A stretch of DNA of 64,000 nucleotides, from the NCBI GenBank assembly GCA_023898685.1, contig CP060234.1, forward strand, positions 1,178,001 through 1,242,000, given 5' to 3'. This stretch comes from Phycisphaeraceae bacterium (GTDB lineage: Bacteria; Planctomycetota; Phycisphaerae; Phycisphaerales; UBA1924). The translations under genes and the position numbers were made by a program. This document shows positions 8,740-16,776 of this stretch, one piece after another; position 1 is the first letter of the stretch, and the number at the start of each line of letters is the position of its first letter. Below the pieces are notes generated by a model. It did not search any database and was not told where the DNA came from. It was given only the letters and a program-made list of their open reading frames with translations.

Positions 8740-8766
8740 GAACGAGCCTGAAGCGCAAGCGAAGGA
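8740..8766 (+). repeat. REP-like repeat, left flank of IS630 element
   Basis: A 27-bp sequence containing GAGCCTGAAGCGCAAGCGAA. A copy with one mismatch lies at 10033-10059 in the opposite orientation, so the two bracket the IS630-type insertion. Diverged relatives form the arms of the palindrome inside pabB (13809-13869). The GAGCCYGAAGCG...GCGAGG theme marks one dispersed family in this genome. Confidence 0.75.
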
Positions 8767-8816
8767 CGCGCCGGCTTTCGGTGCTTAACGAACCGGAGCG
8801 CATCAACGAGAAACTA

Positions 8817-9869
8817 GAGCGTCCAAAGTGATTTCATAGCGCAGTTCGGCGCATGCTCGGTGGCGCGGAGGCGTGGTCTGCCGTAGCTTGTCCTGATCGG
8901 CCTATCGGGCCGGGAAGGAGCCATGGATGGCCGCGCCGTACGCGCAGGATCTGAGGGACAAGGTGCTCGCCGCGAGCGACCGGGGCATGCAGACCCAGGA
9001 GGTCGCCGAGGTCTTCGGCGTGTGCAAGTCGTGGGTCCGACGCGTCAAGCAACGCCGGCGAGAGCACGGCGAGACGGCCCCACGCAAGCAGGGCTCGCCC
9101 GGCGTCCGCAAGATCGACCGCGACGAGCTCGCCCGCCTCGTCGCCGAGCAGCCCGACGCCACCGCGTCCGAACTCCGCGAGCGGCTCGGCGTCGAGTGCA
9201 CCGATGTCGCCATCTACGCCGCGCTCAAGCAGCTCGGTCTGACCTACAAAAAAAGACGATCCACGCCGCCGAGCAGGACCGGCCCGACGTCGCCGAGCGA
9301 CGTGTCGAGTGGCGTGCGTCCCAGGGCGGCCTCGACGCACGCCGGCTGATCTTCATCGACGAGACCTGGGCCAAGACCAACATGACCCGTCTGCGCGGCC
9401 GGGCCCCACGCGGCGAGCGTCTGATCGACAAGACGCCGCACGGGCACTGGAAGACGACGACGCTCATCGCGGCGTTGGGCGTCGGTGGTGTGCGGTGCTC
9501 GACGGTCGTCGACGGGGCCGTCAACGCGGACATCTTCGAGGCCTTCGTCGAGCATGTGCTCGTCCCCGAACTGCGCGAGGGCGACGTGGTCGTGATGGAT
9601 AACCTCTCGAGCCACAAGCGGTCGAGGACGCGTGAACTGATCGAAGCGGCCGGAGCCGAGCTGGTCTTCCTGCCGCCCTACAGCCCCGATCTCAACCCCA
9701 TCGAGATGGTCTTCAGCAAGATCAAGCAACTCCTCCGTGGGCTCGCGTGCCGTACTCGACGGACGCTCTGGGCCGCCATGCAGTCCGTGCTCGATCTGGT
9801 CACCCCGACCGACGCGGAAAACTGCTTCGAACACTGCGGGTACACGCTACGTGTTCAGTGAGGACGCTC
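8817..9869 (+). mobile_element. IS630-family insertion sequence, apparently complete
   Basis: 1053-bp element bounded by imperfect terminal inverted repeats of about 25 bp (18 of 25 positions match; the outer eight, GAGCGTCC / GGACGCTC, are perfect) and flanked on both sides by the dinucleotide TA (8815-8816 and 9870-9871), the target duplication expected of the IS630/Tc1/mariner superfamily. It carries one transposase made from two overlapping frames (8927-9861). The matching ends and open frames suggest a recent and possibly active insertion. The TA pair may be duplicated target or, by convention, counted as part of the element. Confidence 0.88.
8927..9861 (+). CDS. IS630-family transposase, -1 programmed frameshift
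   Basis: DDE transposase encoded in two frames. The first (8927-9349) starts MAAPYAQDLRDKVLAASDRG and holds the helix-turn-helix N-terminal part. The second, in the -1 frame, has no start of its own and carries the catalytic core: first Asp in LIFIDETWAKTN, second in DVVVMDNLSSHK, Glu in PPYSPDLNPIEMVFSK. Both frames overlap at a run of seven A's followed by G (9248-9255), in the codon context TAC AAA AAA AGA. A -1 slip there joins ...LGLTYKK to KTIHAAEQDRPDVAE, restoring a full-length protein of about 310 residues. A7 frameshifting is an established expression mode in IS630 elements, so this is unlikely to be decay. A sequencing error in the A run is the main alternative. Confidence 0.88.
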
Positions 9870-9875
9870 TAGGCG

Positions 9876-9958
9876 TGTGTGCCACGGCCGTGTCGGCCGT
9901 GCGGCATGCCATGTGCGCTCGTCCTGCAATCGCACGGCCGGAACGGCCGTGGCACACA
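9876..9958. repeat. Long inverted repeat, arms about 28 bp
   Basis: Arms at 9876-9903 and 9931-9958 match at 26 of 28 positions and start TGTGTGCCACGGCCGT; the 27-bp loop is unrelated to the arms. It begins six bases outside the right end of the IS630 element. It resembles the other GTGCCAC-starting palindromes of this window (13881, 52163) in layout but not in internal sequence. No gene is visible in 9872-10158. Confidence 0.75.
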
Positions 9959-10032
9959 GGGAGACCACCAACGCAACCCCGGGGTCGCCCCTCGGCGATC
10001 TGAACGCTCTTGAGCATTCGGAAGCCCGGGCT

Positions 10033-10059
10033 TCCTTCGCTGGCGCTTCAGGCTCGTTC
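10033..10059 (-). repeat. REP-like repeat, right flank of IS630 element
   Basis: Reverse-complement copy of the 27-bp repeat at 8740-8766 with a single mismatch. Immediately outside it lies a short AAGCCCGGGCTT palindrome. Together with 8740-8766 it frames the IS630 element in inverted orientation. Confidence 0.75.
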
Positions 10060-10097
10060 GGATCGGCGACACACACCGACCCGCACGAGGGCGCACG

Positions 10098-10122
10098 AAA
10101 AAGCCCGGGCTCGCGCCCGGGC
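10098..10122 (-). terminator. Intrinsic terminator of ppdK
   Basis: On the minus strand an 8-bp stem GCCCGGGC / GCCCGGGC with a four-base loop is followed by TTTTT. It sits 36 bp beyond the ppdK stop. The stem arms are themselves palindromic, so alternative folds exist, but stem plus T-run fits Rho-independent termination. Confidence 0.75.
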
Positions 10123-10158
10123 CTCGTTCGCACGTATCAACTGGTCCCTGGTCCCCGC

Positions 10159-12972
10159 TCACCCAAACTTGATCGCCGCCTGCGCCGCCGCGAGCCTCGC
10201 GATCGGCACGCGGAAGGGCGAGCAGCTCACGTAGTCGAGCCCCGCCTTGTGGCAGAAGCCCACACTGGCCGGGTCGCCCCCGTGCTCGCCGCAGATGCCG
10301 ACCTTGAGCGTCGGGTTGGTGCCCCGGCCCTTCTGGACGCCCATCTCGACGAGCTGGCCCACGCCGGTCTGGTCGAGGCTCTGGAACGGATCGCCCGCGA
10401 GGATCTCCTTGGCGATGTACTCGGGCAGGAACACGCCCGCGTCGTCGCGTGAGTAGCCGAAGGTGAGCTGCGTGAGGTCGTTGGTGCCGAAGCTGAAGAA
10501 GTCGGCGACCTCCGCGATCTCGTCGGCCGTGATCGCGGCCCGCGGGATCTCGATCATCGTGCCGATCTTGATCTCGATGCGGCCCGCGAAATCGAGGTCC
10601 TGGCGGGTGTCGCGGATGGCCTGCTCGCACTGCTCACGGAGCATCTTCAGCTCGCTCTTGAGCCCGACCAGCGGGATCATGATCTCGGGGACCGCCCGCA
10701 CCTTGCGCTTCGTGCACTCGATGGCCGCCTCGGTGATCGCCCGGACCTGCATCTTGAGGATCTCGGGGTAGGTTACCGCGAGCCGGCAGCCGCGGTGGCC
10801 CAGCATCGGGTTGGCCTCGTGCAGCCGCTCGACGCGCTCGCGGACCTTCTCAGCCGGCACGCCCAGCTCGCCCGCCACCTCGGCCTGCGAGGCCGCGTCG
10901 TTGGGCAGGAACTCGTGCAGCGGCGGATCGAGCAGCCGGATGGTCACCGGCAGGCCCTTCATCGCCTCGAAGATGCCGATGAAGTCGTCCCGCTGGAACG
11001 GGAGCAGGCGGGCCAGCGCCTTCTCGCGGGCCTCGGTGGTCTCCGCGAGGATCATCTCGCGCATCGGCAGGATGCGCTCGCCCTCGAAGAACATGTGCTC
11101 GGTGCGGGTCAGCCCGATGCCCTGCGCGCCGAACTCGCGGGCCCGGCGGGCGTCGTCGGGCGTGTCCGCGTTGGTGCGCACACCGAGGGTGCGGTACTTG
11201 TCGGCCCAACGCATTACCTTGGCGAAGTCGCCGCCAAGTTCGGGCTCGACGCGCTCGACCGCGCCGAGGATCACCTCGCCCGTTGACCCGTCGATCGAGA
11301 TCACATCGTCCCGGCCCACCGTCTGCGAGCCCACGCGGAAGGTGCCGTTGGCCGAGTCGATCACGACCTCGCCCGCGCCCGCGACGCAGCAGGTGCCCCA
11401 GCCCCGCGCCACCACGGCCGCGTGGCTGGTCATGCCGCCGGTGCTGGTCAGGATGCCGACCGCGGAGTGCATGCCCTCGACGTCCTCGGGGCTGGTTTCG
11501 CGACGGACGAGGATGACGTGCTCGCCGCTGGCGGTCCGCTCGACCGCCTCGTCGGCGGTGAAGGCGGGCTTGCCGACCGCGGCCCCGGGGCTGGCGGGCA
11601 GGCCCTTGCACAAGATGTTCGCGGTCTCCTTCGCCTTGGGGTCGAAGCTGGGTAGCAGCAGCTGGGTGAGGTCGCCCGCGGGGATACGGAGCAGCGCCTC
11701 CTTCTCGGTGATCAGCTTCTCCTTGACCATGTCGCAGGCCACCTTCACCGCGGCGGCGCCGGTGCGCTTGCCCGTGCGCGTCTGCAGCATGTAGAGCTTG
11801 CTGCGCTCGATCGTGAACTCGATGTCCTGCATGTCCTTGTAGTGCTTCTCGAGGATCGACTTGATCTTCATGAGCTGGGCGTACGACTTCCTGTCCCACG
11901 CGGCCATCTCGTCGGCGGGCCGGGGCGTGCGGATGCCGGCGACGACGTCCTCGCCCTGGGCGTTGACGAGGAACTCGCCGTAGAACTTGTTCTCGCCCGT
12001 CGAGGGGTTGCGGGTGAAAGCGACGCCCGTGCCCGAGTCGTCGCCCATGTTGCCGTAGACCATCGTCTGGCAGTTCACCGCGGTGCCCAGCAGGCCCGTG
12101 ATGCCGTTGATGCGCCGGTAGGAGATGGCGCGCGGGGCGCCCCAGCTCTTGAACACCGCCTCGATCGACAGCTCGAGCTGCTTGAACGGGTTCTGCGGGA
12201 ACGGGTCGGCCACACGCTTCTGGTAGACGTCCTTGTACGCCTCGCACAGCTCGACCATGCCCTGCTCGGGCACCTCGGTGTCGACGCTCGCGCCGTACTT
12301 CTCCTTGATCTCGTCGAAGGCCTTCTCGAAGTGCTCGTGGTCGACGCCCATCACCACGTCGCCGAACATGTTGATCAGCCGGCGGTAGGCGTCGTAGGCG
12401 AAGCGGCGGTTGCCGGTCTGCTTGGCGAGGCCCTCGACCGCCTCGTCGTTGAGGCCCAGGTTGAGCACGGTGTCCATCATGCCGGGCATCGAGATCGCGG
12501 CGCCCGAACGCACCGAGACGAGCAGCGGATTGTCATGGTCGCCGAAGACCTTGCCCGTTTCCTTCTGCACGCCCGCCATGTGGCGGTGGACCTCGTTCAT
12601 CAGCCCGTGGGGCAGGCGCTTGCCGCCCTTGTTGTACTTGTCGCAGGTCTCGGTGGTGATCGTGAAGCCCGGGGGCACGGGCAGGCCGATCGAGGTCATC
12701 TCCGCCAGGTTGGCGCCCTTGCCGCCCAGCAGTTCCTTCATCGTGCCGTCGCCCTCGGTGCGGCCGACGCCGAACGAGTAGACCATCTTGCCCGGCTTGA
12801 TCTTCTTGGAGACCGCCGGTTTCTTGGCGACCTTCTTCTTGGTCACCTTCTTGGGGGCCGCCTTGCGGCCCACGGTCTTCGAGCGCGAGCCCGCCGCGTG
12901 CGTACGCGTCGTGGCCTTCTTGGCGGTCTTCTTCACCTGCTTGGACGCCTTCTTGGAGTTCTTCTTCGCCAT
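10159..12972 (-). CDS. ppdK: Pyruvate, phosphate dikinase with lysine-rich N-terminal tail
   Basis: 937 residues; interconverts pyruvate + ATP + Pi and PEP + AMP + PPi in the cytoplasm. The start ATG at 12972 is preferred because an AGGAAGG ribosome-binding site lies 11 bases upstream. Residues ~65-380 are the ATP-grasp domain (GGKGANLAEMTSIGLPVPPG; VSVRSGAAISMPGMMDT); the central phosphohistidine domain carries GGMTSHAAVVARGWG with the catalytic His; the C-terminal TIM barrel has GLTRTEHMFFEG, CGEHGGDPASVGFC and ends FRVPIARLAAAQAA. Before the enzyme proper are ~60 residues almost entirely Lys, Ala, Thr and Pro (KKASKQVKKTAKKATT ... KKVTKKKVAKKPA), resembling histone-H1-like tails and absent from ordinary PPDKs. 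Divergent from pabB with a 176-bp promoter region between them. Confidence 0.96.
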   Translation of the reverse strand: MAKKNSKKASKQVKKTAKKATTRTHAAGSRSKTVGRKAAPKKVTKKKVAKKPAVSKKIKPGKMVYSFGVGRTEGDGTMKELLGGKGANLAEMTSIGLPVPPGFTITTETCDKYNKGGKRLPHGLMNEVHRHMAGVQKETGKVFGDHDNPLLVSVRSGAAISMPGMMDTVLNLGLNDEAVEGLAKQTGNRRFAYDAYRRLINMFGDVVMGVDHEHFEKAFDEIKEKYGASVDTEVPEQGMVELCEAYKDVYQKRVADPFPQNPFKQLELSIEAVFKSWGAPRAISYRRINGITGLLGTAVNCQTMVYGNMGDDSGTGVAFTRNPSTGENKFYGEFLVNAQGEDVVAGIRTPRPADEMAAWDRKSYAQLMKIKSILEKHYKDMQDIEFTIERSKLYMLQTRTGKRTGAAAVKVACDMVKEKLITEKEALLRIPAGDLTQLLLPSFDPKAKETANILCKGLPASPGAAVGKPAFTADEAVERTASGEHVILVRRETSPEDVEGMHSAVGILTSTGGMTSHAAVVARGWGTCCVAGAGEVVIDSANGTFRVGSQTVGRDDVISIDGSTGEVILGAVERVEPELGGDFAKVMRWADKYRTLGVRTNADTPDDARRAREFGAQGIGLTRTEHMFFEGERILPMREMILAETTEAREKALARLLPFQRDDFIGIFEAMKGLPVTIRLLDPPLHEFLPNDAASQAEVAGELGVPAEKVRERVERLHEANPMLGHRGCRLAVTYPEILKMQVRAITEAAIECTKRKVRAVPEIMIPLVGLKSELKMLREQCEQAIRDTRQDLDFAGRIEIKIGTMIEIPRAAITADEIAEVADFFSFGTNDLTQLTFGYSRDDAGVFLPEYIAKEILAGDPFQSLDQTGVGQLVEMGVQKGRGTNPTLKVGICGEHGGDPASVGFCHKAGLDYVSCSPFRVPIARLAAAQAAIKFG

Positions 12973-13148
12973 CTGGGATAGCACCTTCCTGGGCAACGGC
13001 CTGTGCGGCTGTGGCGGCGCGCCCTCCCCGGCGACACCGCCCTTGTGCGGCCCGACCCGCCGCGCAAGGGGCGAAACAGGTCAGCGGGAGGAACTTTAGT
13101 GCTCACCCAAGTCCGCGACGACCCGCTGGCCCTTAGCATCGCCGATTC

Positions 13149-14573
13149 ATGCCACAAACCGCCCCGTTGCCATCTGGTACAGCACAAGTCGCCCCACCAG
13201 ACGCCATTGAGCGGTGGCCGGCCCATACCCCGCTCGCGGTGCTGACCGCGGGGTCGGGACGCTGGACGCTGCTCGCCACGCCAGCGGGGCTCACCGAGAT
13301 CCGCTCCGCGGGGGATCTGGCGGCCGCGCTGGCACCTCGCGGTCGGATGCACGAAACAGCCCCAGGTGGTGCCCCACCCCTCAGATCCGGCCGGATGCTG
13401 CTGCTGGGCTACGGGCTGGGGGCGGCGATCGAGCCCGCGGCCGGCCCGATCAGCGGCCCGCTCGGCGCCGTGCTCGATATCCCGGGCGTGCTCGCCCACG
13501 ACTGCGTGGCCGATCGGTGGTCCCGCTTCGGCGACGCCCCTGATCTGCCGGACCCGCCCGGACCGCCCGCGTCGTTCCGGGCGGGCCCCCTGCAAAGCAC
13601 GCCGGAGCGGGACGGCTACCTCGGCATGGTCCAGCAAGGGCTCGACGCAATCGCGGCGGGCGATGTCTACCAGGTCAATCTCGCCCACAGGCTGTCCGCC
13701 GCGTTCGAGGGCTCCCCCCGGGCCTTCTTCGCGGCCCTCGCTCGCCTCGCGCAACCCCTGCACGGGGCGTACGCGGAGGTGGGGGGGGCGATGGCGGCTA
13801 CCGCTGGTGAGCCCGAAGCGCACGCGAGGGAGGATGGCCCGGGTCACCCCTCGCTAACGCTTCGCGCTCGTCAAGACACTGGGTGCCACGACTCGCCGTC
13901 CTCGGCGAAGTCGTACCTCTCGCAGAGCACTGCTGCGCCGAGGACGGCGAGCAGTGGCACCCAAGCGAACTTCCTCGCCGTCTGCTCAGCCAGCCCCGAG
14001 TTGTTCCTGAGGTATGACGCTTCCACCCGGCGCGTCACCACCCGCCCCATGAAGGGCACGCGACCAATCTCCGCCGATCCCGAGGAACTCAGGCACGCGG
14101 CGAAGGATCGGGCCGAGCTCAACATGATCACCGACCTGATGCGGAACGACCTGGGCCGCGTCTGCGAGTTCGGCTCGGTCCGTGTCGACGCCCCGCGGTC
14201 GATCGAGGCCCACGCCCAGAGCGTCCTCCAGGCGACCTCCACCGTGTCGGGCGCCCTGCGGCCCGGCCTGTCGCACACCGACCTCATCCGGGCCACCTTC
14301 CCGCCCGGGTCGGTGACCGGCACACCGAAGATCCGGGCGATGCAGCTCATCGACGAACTCGAGCCCACCCCCCGCGGCCTTTACTGCGGGGCGATCGGCT
14401 GGCTCGACGACTCGGGCGACATGGAGCTCAACGTCGCGATCCGAACGGCTGTGGTTGAAGGCGGCCAACTTCACTACCACGCAGGCGCCGGCATCGTCGC
14501 CGACTCAGACCCCGAGACGGAGTGGGCCGAGACACTGGACAAAGCCGAGGTGCTGCGGCGGACCATTCACTGA
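13149..14573 (+). CDS. pabB: Aminodeoxychorismate synthase component I with in-frame repeat insertion
   Basis: 474 residues; converts chorismate with ammonia to 4-amino-4-deoxychorismate in para-aminobenzoate/folate synthesis. The chorismate-binding core is complete: ASPELFLRYD, TTRPMKGTRP (the Lys of P-I/M-K-G-T distinguishes PabB from the Ala of TrpE), AELNMITDLMRNDLGRV, PPGSVTGTPKIRAMQLIDE and GLYCGAIGWLDDSGDMELNV. The glutaminase partner is not in the window. Between GAYAEVGG and FLAVCSASPELF, where the family normally has only a few residues linking two strands, about 50-55 extra residues are encoded by two adjacent palindromic repeats (13809-13869, 13881-13962). The frame stays open through both, so the enzyme may be made with a surface loop. 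Start at 13149 gives a normal N-terminus; TrpE is the less likely alternative. Confidence 0.88.
   Translation: MPQTAPLPSGTAQVAPPDAIERWPAHTPLAVLTAGSGRWTLLATPAGLTEIRSAGDLAAALAPRGRMHETAPGGAPPLRSGRMLLLGYGLGAAIEPAAGPISGPLGAVLDIPGVLAHDCVADRWSRFGDAPDLPDPPGPPASFRAGPLQSTPERDGYLGMVQQGLDAIAAGDVYQVNLAHRLSAAFEGSPRAFFAALARLAQPLHGAYAEVGGAMAATAGEPEAHAREDGPGHPSLTLRARQDTGCHDSPSSAKSYLSQSTAAPRTASSGTQANFLAVCSASPELFLRYDASTRRVTTRPMKGTRPISADPEELRHAAKDRAELNMITDLMRNDLGRVCEFGSVRVDAPRSIEAHAQSVLQATSTVSGALRPGLSHTDLIRATFPPGSVTGTPKIRAMQLIDELEPTPRGLYCGAIGWLDDSGDMELNVAIRTAVVEGGQLHYHAGAGIVADSDPETEWAETLDKAEVLRRTIH
13809..13869. repeat. Palindromic element A inside pabB
   Basis: Arms 13809-13830 and 13848-13869 are inverted copies (18 of 22 match) of the GAGCCCGAAGCG...GCGAGGG theme related to the REP-like repeats at 8740 and 10033. 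It is translated in frame as part of pabB (EPEAHARED ... PSLTLRAR). The coding sense here is dictated by the repeat, not by the enzyme. Confidence 0.78.
13881..13962. repeat. Palindromic element B inside pabB (copy 1)
   Basis: 82-bp element: arms 13881-13907 and 13936-13962 match at 25 of 27 positions (GGGTGCCACGACTCGCCGTC is the start of the left arm), with a 28-bp loop. A second copy with identical arms and a different 48-bp loop is intergenic at 52163-52264. Inside pabB it is read without a stop. The identical arms and variable loop suggest a small mobilisable palindrome, possibly a MITE or REP-type element. Confidence 0.88.
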
Positions 14574-14808
14574 TGGCCCGGCATTCCGCCCCCCGGATTT
14601 CTGGATCAGCACGTCCGCCGACTCTGCGGCCGATCTTGTCGCCAATCCGCCAAACCAACGATCGACCCGCGACGTAGCTGATCCGACCGGCACGCGGCCT
14701 CGAGCGGAGGAAGAACGACAGGCCCTCGCCCCGTGAGGGAAGCATGGCGGGAGGGCGGCCGCGGCCGGCCGGGACTATTGTCGTGCCATCTCCGGTCGTT
14801 CGCCGCCC

Positions 14809-16608
14809 ATGACACCCGACGTCCTGATCGTGATCGTGGCGGTGCTCGGGGTGCTGGTCCTGCTGGCCACCACCCGGATCGCCGCCGATGCCATCCTCGC
14901 CGCGGCCCTCGTCCTCCTGCTGGCGGCGCCGGTCCCCTCGAACGGGGGTTGGCGCATGGGCGTGATCCCCGCGTCCGACCTGCTCTCGGGGTTCAGCAAC
15001 ACGGGCATGCTCACGGTTGGCGTGCTCTACATCGTCGTCGCGGGCCTGCGCGAGACGGGCGGCATCGACTGGATCGCAGCCAGCCTGCTGGGCCGGCCCC
15101 GGGGGGTGCGATCGGCGATCGGGCGGGTCATGGGGCCCGTGTGGGCCATGAGCGTCTTCCTGAACAACACGCCGGTGGTCGCGATGATGATCCCGGCGGT
15201 CCAGGACTGGTCGCGTCGGCTGCGCCTTCCCGTGTCGAAGCTGATGATCCCGCTGAGCTACGCGTCGATCCTGGGGGGCACGTGCTCACTGATCGGGACG
15301 AGCACCAACCTCGTCGTCGCGGGCCTCGTCATCTCGCAGACCGACCTGGCGCCCCTGAGGATGTTCGACATCACGTGGGTGGGACTTCCCGCCGCGGCGA
15401 TCGGGGCGGGCGTGCTCATCCTGCTCGGGCCAAGGCTGCTGCCCGACCGACGCGCGGAGGGGGCGGCGCTGTCCGACCCGCGCGAATACACCATGGAGAT
15501 GCGGGTGCCCGACTCCGGGCCCGTCCCGGGAAAGACCGTCGAACAGGCGGGCCTGCGCAGCCTGCCGGGGTGCTTCCTCGTCGAGATCGAGCGTTCGGGC
15601 GAGATCATCTCCGCGGTGGGGCCCGAGCAGGTGCTCCACGCGGGCGACCGCCTGCTGTTCGCCGGCGTGGTCGAGTCGATCCGCGACCTGGCCAACACCC
15701 GCGGGCTCGAGCCCGCGACCGACCAGATCTTCAAGCTCGACTCACCCCGCCTGCGCCGCCGCCTGTTCGAGGCGGTTGTCTCCGAATCCTCGCCGCTCGT
15801 CGGCAAGAACATCCGCGAGGGACGGTTCCGCAACCGGTACAACGGGGCGGTGATCGCCGTCGCCCGCAACGGCGAGCGGCTCCGGGGCAAGGTGGGCGAC
15901 GTGGTGCTGCGAGCCGCCGACCTCGTGCTCGTCGAGGCCGATCCGGGCTTCGCCGATCGCGCCGGATCGTCGCGCGACTTCCTGCTGATCAGGCCGCTCG
16001 AGAACTCGACGCCCAGGCGCCACAACCGGGCGCCGATCGCGCTGGTGATCCTGGTCGCGATGGTCGTGCTCGCCACCGCCGGCGTCTACCCCATGCTCGT
16101 CGCGGCCATGCTCGCGGCCGCCGCGATCGTGCTCACACGCTGCTGCACGATCACCGAGGCGAGGCGGAGCATCGACTGGTCGGTGCTCGTCGTGATCGGC
16201 GCGGCGCTGGGGCTGGGCAAGGCGCTCGACGCGACGGGCGCGGCCCAGCTGGCCGCCGACGCCGTGCTCTCGGTCGCGGGCTCGCACCCCTGGCTGGTGC
16301 TGCTGGCCATCTACGTATTCACGTCGTTTATGACCGAGATCATCACCAACAACGCGGCGGTGGCGCTGGTCTTCCCGATCGCGGTGGCGACCGCGACCTC
16401 GCTCGGGGTGAACCCGATGCCGTTCATCATCGCGGTGATGATGGCGGGCTCGGCCAGCTTCGCCACACCCCTGGGCTACCAGACCAACATGATGGTCTAC
16501 GGCCCCGGGGGCTACCGCTTCGGCGACTTCCTGCGCGTCGGGCTGGTGATGAACGTGGTCATGTGCATCTCAACGGTCCTGATCACCCCGCTGGTGTACC
16601 CGTTCTGA
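14809..16608 (+). CDS. SLC13-type permease with two RCK_C (TrkA-C) domains
   Basis: 599 residues, inner membrane. N-terminal helices up to about residue 225 carry the SLC13/ArsB-NhaD-type features: FLNNTPVVAMMIPAVQDW and SYASILGGTCSLIGTSTNLV, the paired Asn-Thr/Ser motifs that hold Na+ and substrate in DASS carriers. Two soluble RCK_C domains follow (about 232-302, PGKTVEQAGLRSLPGCFLV; about 320-385, LVGKNIREGRFRNRYNGAV), then a second membrane half with ITNNAAVALVFPIA and PLGYQTNMMVYGPGGY. This layout is common in transporters annotated as sulfate, dicarboxylate or divalent-anion permeases, but substrate cannot be read from sequence. The 235 bp between pabB and this gene hold no further gene. 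Confidence 0.88.
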   Translation: MTPDVLIVIVAVLGVLVLLATTRIAADAILAAALVLLLAAPVPSNGGWRMGVIPASDLLSGFSNTGMLTVGVLYIVVAGLRETGGIDWIAASLLGRPRGVRSAIGRVMGPVWAMSVFLNNTPVVAMMIPAVQDWSRRLRLPVSKLMIPLSYASILGGTCSLIGTSTNLVVAGLVISQTDLAPLRMFDITWVGLPAAAIGAGVLILLGPRLLPDRRAEGAALSDPREYTMEMRVPDSGPVPGKTVEQAGLRSLPGCFLVEIERSGEIISAVGPEQVLHAGDRLLFAGVVESIRDLANTRGLEPATDQIFKLDSPRLRRRLFEAVVSESSPLVGKNIREGRFRNRYNGAVIAVARNGERLRGKVGDVVLRAADLVLVEADPGFADRAGSSRDFLLIRPLENSTPRRHNRAPIALVILVAMVVLATAGVYPMLVAAMLAAAAIVLTRCCTITEARRSIDWSVLVVIGAALGLGKALDATGAAQLAADAVLSVAGSHPWLVLLAIYVFTSFMTEIITNNAAVALVFPIAVATATSLGVNPMPFIIAVMMAGSASFATPLGYQTNMMVYGPGGYRFGDFLRVGLVMNVVMCISTVLITPLVYPF

Positions 16609-16676
16609 GAGCGCGGCGCCGCCGCCTGCCGCGAAGCACCGGCCGATCCCGTGCGGGGAAGTGGGGGTTTCCCTGT

Positions 16677-16706
16677 TTGGTTGAAAAACACCTAAACATC
16701 TACAAT
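16677..16706 (+). promoter_or_regulatory. Candidate sigma-70 promoter of dockerin gene at 16777
   Basis: TTGGTT (16677-16682) and TACAAT (16701-16706) separated by 18 bp in a locally AT-rich patch of an otherwise GC-rich region. Transcription would start near 16713, about 64 bp before the ATG, leaving a purine-rich GGAGGGAGG ribosome-binding site next to the start. Confidence 0.5.
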
Positions 16707-16776
16707 AACCAAGTTTGTGGTTTTGGACGGCGCCCGGGCCGGGAGCGAAGAGAGGTGCGCCGGAGGGAGGTTCACC

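Noticed and set aside
9248..9349. IS630 transposase as a frameshifted pseudogene
   Set aside because: The frame change falls exactly on an A7 slip site in the -1 direction, all catalytic residues are kept and the ends are intact, which fits programmed frameshifting better.
13149..14573. Anthranilate synthase component I (trpE) for this gene
   Set aside because: The motif reads PMKGT with Lys, diagnostic of PabB; TrpE has Ala there, and no trpG/trpD neighbours are present.
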